Assembly: GCF_007859305.1 (NCBI RefSeq)
Contig: NZ_VOHE01000003.1
Location: 469,733-533,732, forward strand
Length of the DNA stretch: 64,000 bases
Reading direction: 5' to 3'
Origin: Luteimonas wenzhouensis
GTDB lineage: Bacteria; Pseudomonadota; Gammaproteobacteria; Xanthomonadales; Xanthomonadaceae
A program made the translations under genes and the position numbers. The notes below the pieces were generated by a model. The model did no database searches. It was not told the origin of the DNA and worked only from the letters and a program-made list of their open reading frames with translations. Of the stretch, positions 63,045-64,000 are shown in pieces; position 1 is the stretch's first letter; each line of letters begins with the position of its first letter.

Positions 63045-63127
63045 CTGGCGGCCCCGCTCGGCGAATGTCCTCCGGCGTGCGCACAGCGCACGCCTCCCCC
63101 TGCAAGTTCGCTGCGCGGGACCACCAG
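63045..63127. repeat. Dispersed fourth copy of the long hairpin element
   Basis: This copy keeps the core of the three hairpins at 47673-48280: GCGAATGTCCTCCGG at 63061, TTCGCTGCGC at the right. The inner stem sequence is completely different but still paired (GGCGTGCGC 63074-63082 with GCGCACGCC 63086-63094). Outer arms (63045-63057 with 63115-63127) pair at 11 of 13 positions, again with different sequence. It lies in the 350-bp gap between the M13 gene and the transposase; nothing else was seen there. Confidence 0.75.
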
Positions 63128-63192
63128 CCGCGGCGCGGCCCGGCTCCGGTGACGTCGGCGGGGCGCAAGCCCGCATGCTTCCGAAAGAAAAA

Positions 63193-64000
63193 GGTTCTTC
63201 ACCCAAGTCCGGGGAAGGCCGCCCGGATCTTCAGGAAGAAGTAGGCGTCGTCCCGGTAGCCGTAGGCCACCCGCTTGATGACCTTGATCTTGTTGTTGAT
63301 GCCTTCGACCAGATTGGTTCCCAGCGGCCAGCGGCAGTGGGCCAGGATCCCCGACAGGTAGGGCTCGAGCCGCCGCACGAACACGCGCAGCGGCTCCAGG
63401 CCGCTGCGCAGGGCTCGTCGCTTCCAGCTCTTCCACGCTTTCCAGGCCCATGCCTCGCGCCGGTAGCGCCATAGCCCCTTCAGGTCTTCTTTCAGCAGGT
63501 AGACCGTCAACAAGGCCTTGTTGGCCGCCAGCAGCTCTTCCAGCCGCACCACCTGCTCGTCGGGCACGTTCTCCCGATTACGAAGTAGCAGCCAGCGCGA
63601 TGTCTTGACCACCCGCCGGGCCGGCTTATCGGCGCGCAGCCGGTCTGCCTCGTCCACCCGGACCCGGTCGATCACCTCCCGGCCGTACTTGGCCACGACA
63701 TGGAACAGGTCGTAGACGACCTCCGCGTTCGGGCAATGCGCCCGAACCTCCAGGTCGTAGGCGGAGTTCATGTCCATCGCCACGGCGCGGACCTGGGCGC
63801 AGCGCACCGGGCCCAGCAGCTCAAAAAACGGCCTGATTTCCGCTCTCGAACGCCCGCGCCCCACCCACAGCACCCGCTTGCGCTCGGGGTCGACCACCAC
63901 GGTCGCGTACCGGTGGCCCTTCTGGATCGCGAACTCGTCCATCGCCAGCAGCCGCACGCCGTCCAGGTTCGGCGGGCCCAGCGAGCGCTCCAGATGCCGG
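63193..64000 (-). mobile_element. ISL3-family insertion sequence, right-hand part only
   Basis: The element runs off the window. Its visible end is probably the GGTTCTTCACCC segment at 63193-63204, which overlaps the transposase stop codon, similar to ISL3 terminal repeats. The AAAGAAAAA just outside may be part of the target duplication. The left end and second inverted repeat are not in the window. Confidence 0.7.
63199..64000 (-). CDS. ISL3-family transposase (N terminus outside window)
   Basis: C-terminal 267 codons of a DDE transposase. The frame is open through the right edge (LERSLGPPNLDGVRLLAMDEFAIQ), so any internal start such as the GTG at 63957 is not used. Catalytic residues: first Asp in AMDEFAIQKGHRYATVVVD, second Asp in AVAMDMNSAY, Glu in GTNLVEGINNKIKVIKR. 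YDLFHVVAKYGREVIDRVR and RVAYGYRDDAYFFLKI are ISL3 hallmarks. No frameshift is seen in the visible part. Confidence 0.93.
   Translation of the reverse strand, partial: RHLERSLGPPNLDGVRLLAMDEFAIQKGHRYATVVVDPERKRVLWVGRGRSRAEIRPFFELLGPVRCAQVRAVAMDMNSAYDLEVRAHCPNAEVVYDLFHVVAKYGREVIDRVRVDEADRLRADKPARRVVKTSRWLLLRNRENVPDEQVVRLEELLAANKALLTVYLLKEDLKGLWRYRREAWAWKAWKSWKRRALRSGLEPLRVFVRRLEPYLSGILAHCRWPLGTNLVEGINNKIKVIKRVAYGYRDDAYFFLKIRAAFPGLG

Noticed and set aside
59996..63244. A 1082-codon open frame on the plus strand
   Set aside because: It runs across the SDR-DoxX gene in a shifted frame and antisense to the M13 gene, with no recognisable domain. It is a GC-driven spurious frame.

Overview
The window is high-GC DNA with the gene order and families of a Lysobacteraceae/Xanthomonadaceae gammaproteobacterium (Luteimonas, Lysobacter or Pseudoxanthomonas type). 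It has many TonB-dependent receptors, a queA/tgt/yajC/secD/secF neighbourhood, and divergent suhB and trmJ. The taxonomic call is inference from gene content. No rRNA, tRNA or CRISPR array was recognised.

Bases 1-36000 form a phytate and inositol utilisation island. At the left are a TonB-dependent receptor, a beta-propeller phytase-like lipoprotein, a purple-acid-phosphatase-type enzyme and an exported pyrophosphatase. They are followed by a PepSY/response regulator/histidine kinase operon facing a second TonB-dependent receptor. A long minus-strand operon (20991 to 10284) encodes the myo-inositol catabolic enzymes in the order iolC(kinase-aldolase fusion)-iolD-iolE-iolB-iolA, then an organophosphate-antiporter-type MFS protein, an inositol monophosphatase and a PhoD-type phosphatase. 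An RpiR-family regulator (iolR-like) lies upstream and is divergent from two tandem inositol dehydrogenase genes. Further right are a histidine acid phosphatase lipoprotein with its own TonB-dependent receptor, a divergent two-domain beta-propeller phytase, a CUT2-type sugar ABC transporter and a TRAP-like phosphatase. The inferred route is: phytate binds at or crosses the outer membrane, is stripped of phosphate outside the cytoplasm, and inositol (ABC transporter) or inositol phosphate (antiporter plus monophosphatase) enters and is degraded to acetyl-CoA and dihydroxyacetone phosphate.

Two candidate regulatory codes can be read in the DNA. An AT-rich 18-bp motif (TTCTATTTTTNTTGAAT-like) lies before iolC, between iolR and iolG, and between the TonB receptor and the two-domain phytase; this suggests one RpiR regulon covering phytase and inositol genes. 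A second motif, 7-bp TGACA/TGTCA half-sites at 11-bp spacing (Pho-box-like or the box of the local response regulator), lies before the first phytase, in the two-component/receptor divergent promoter, and before the TRAP-like phosphatase.

Bases 36000-64000 are mostly housekeeping. They hold a class-III aminotransferase with a divergent Lrp regulator, then queA and tgt separated by a Fur-box-preceded ferric iron ABC transporter. Next come yajC-secD-secF with a strong terminator, a three-copy 262-bp repeat array, suhB/trmJ, and a PhnD-like binding protein overlapping a GGDEF-EAL protein. The remainder includes ExoD, a CorC-type protein, a PhoU-like/Pit phosphate uptake pair, an alkyltransferase-like protein, a rhomboid protease, an SDR-DoxX fusion, an M13 metallopeptidase homologue that has lost its catalytic residues, and a truncated ISL3-family transposase at the right edge.
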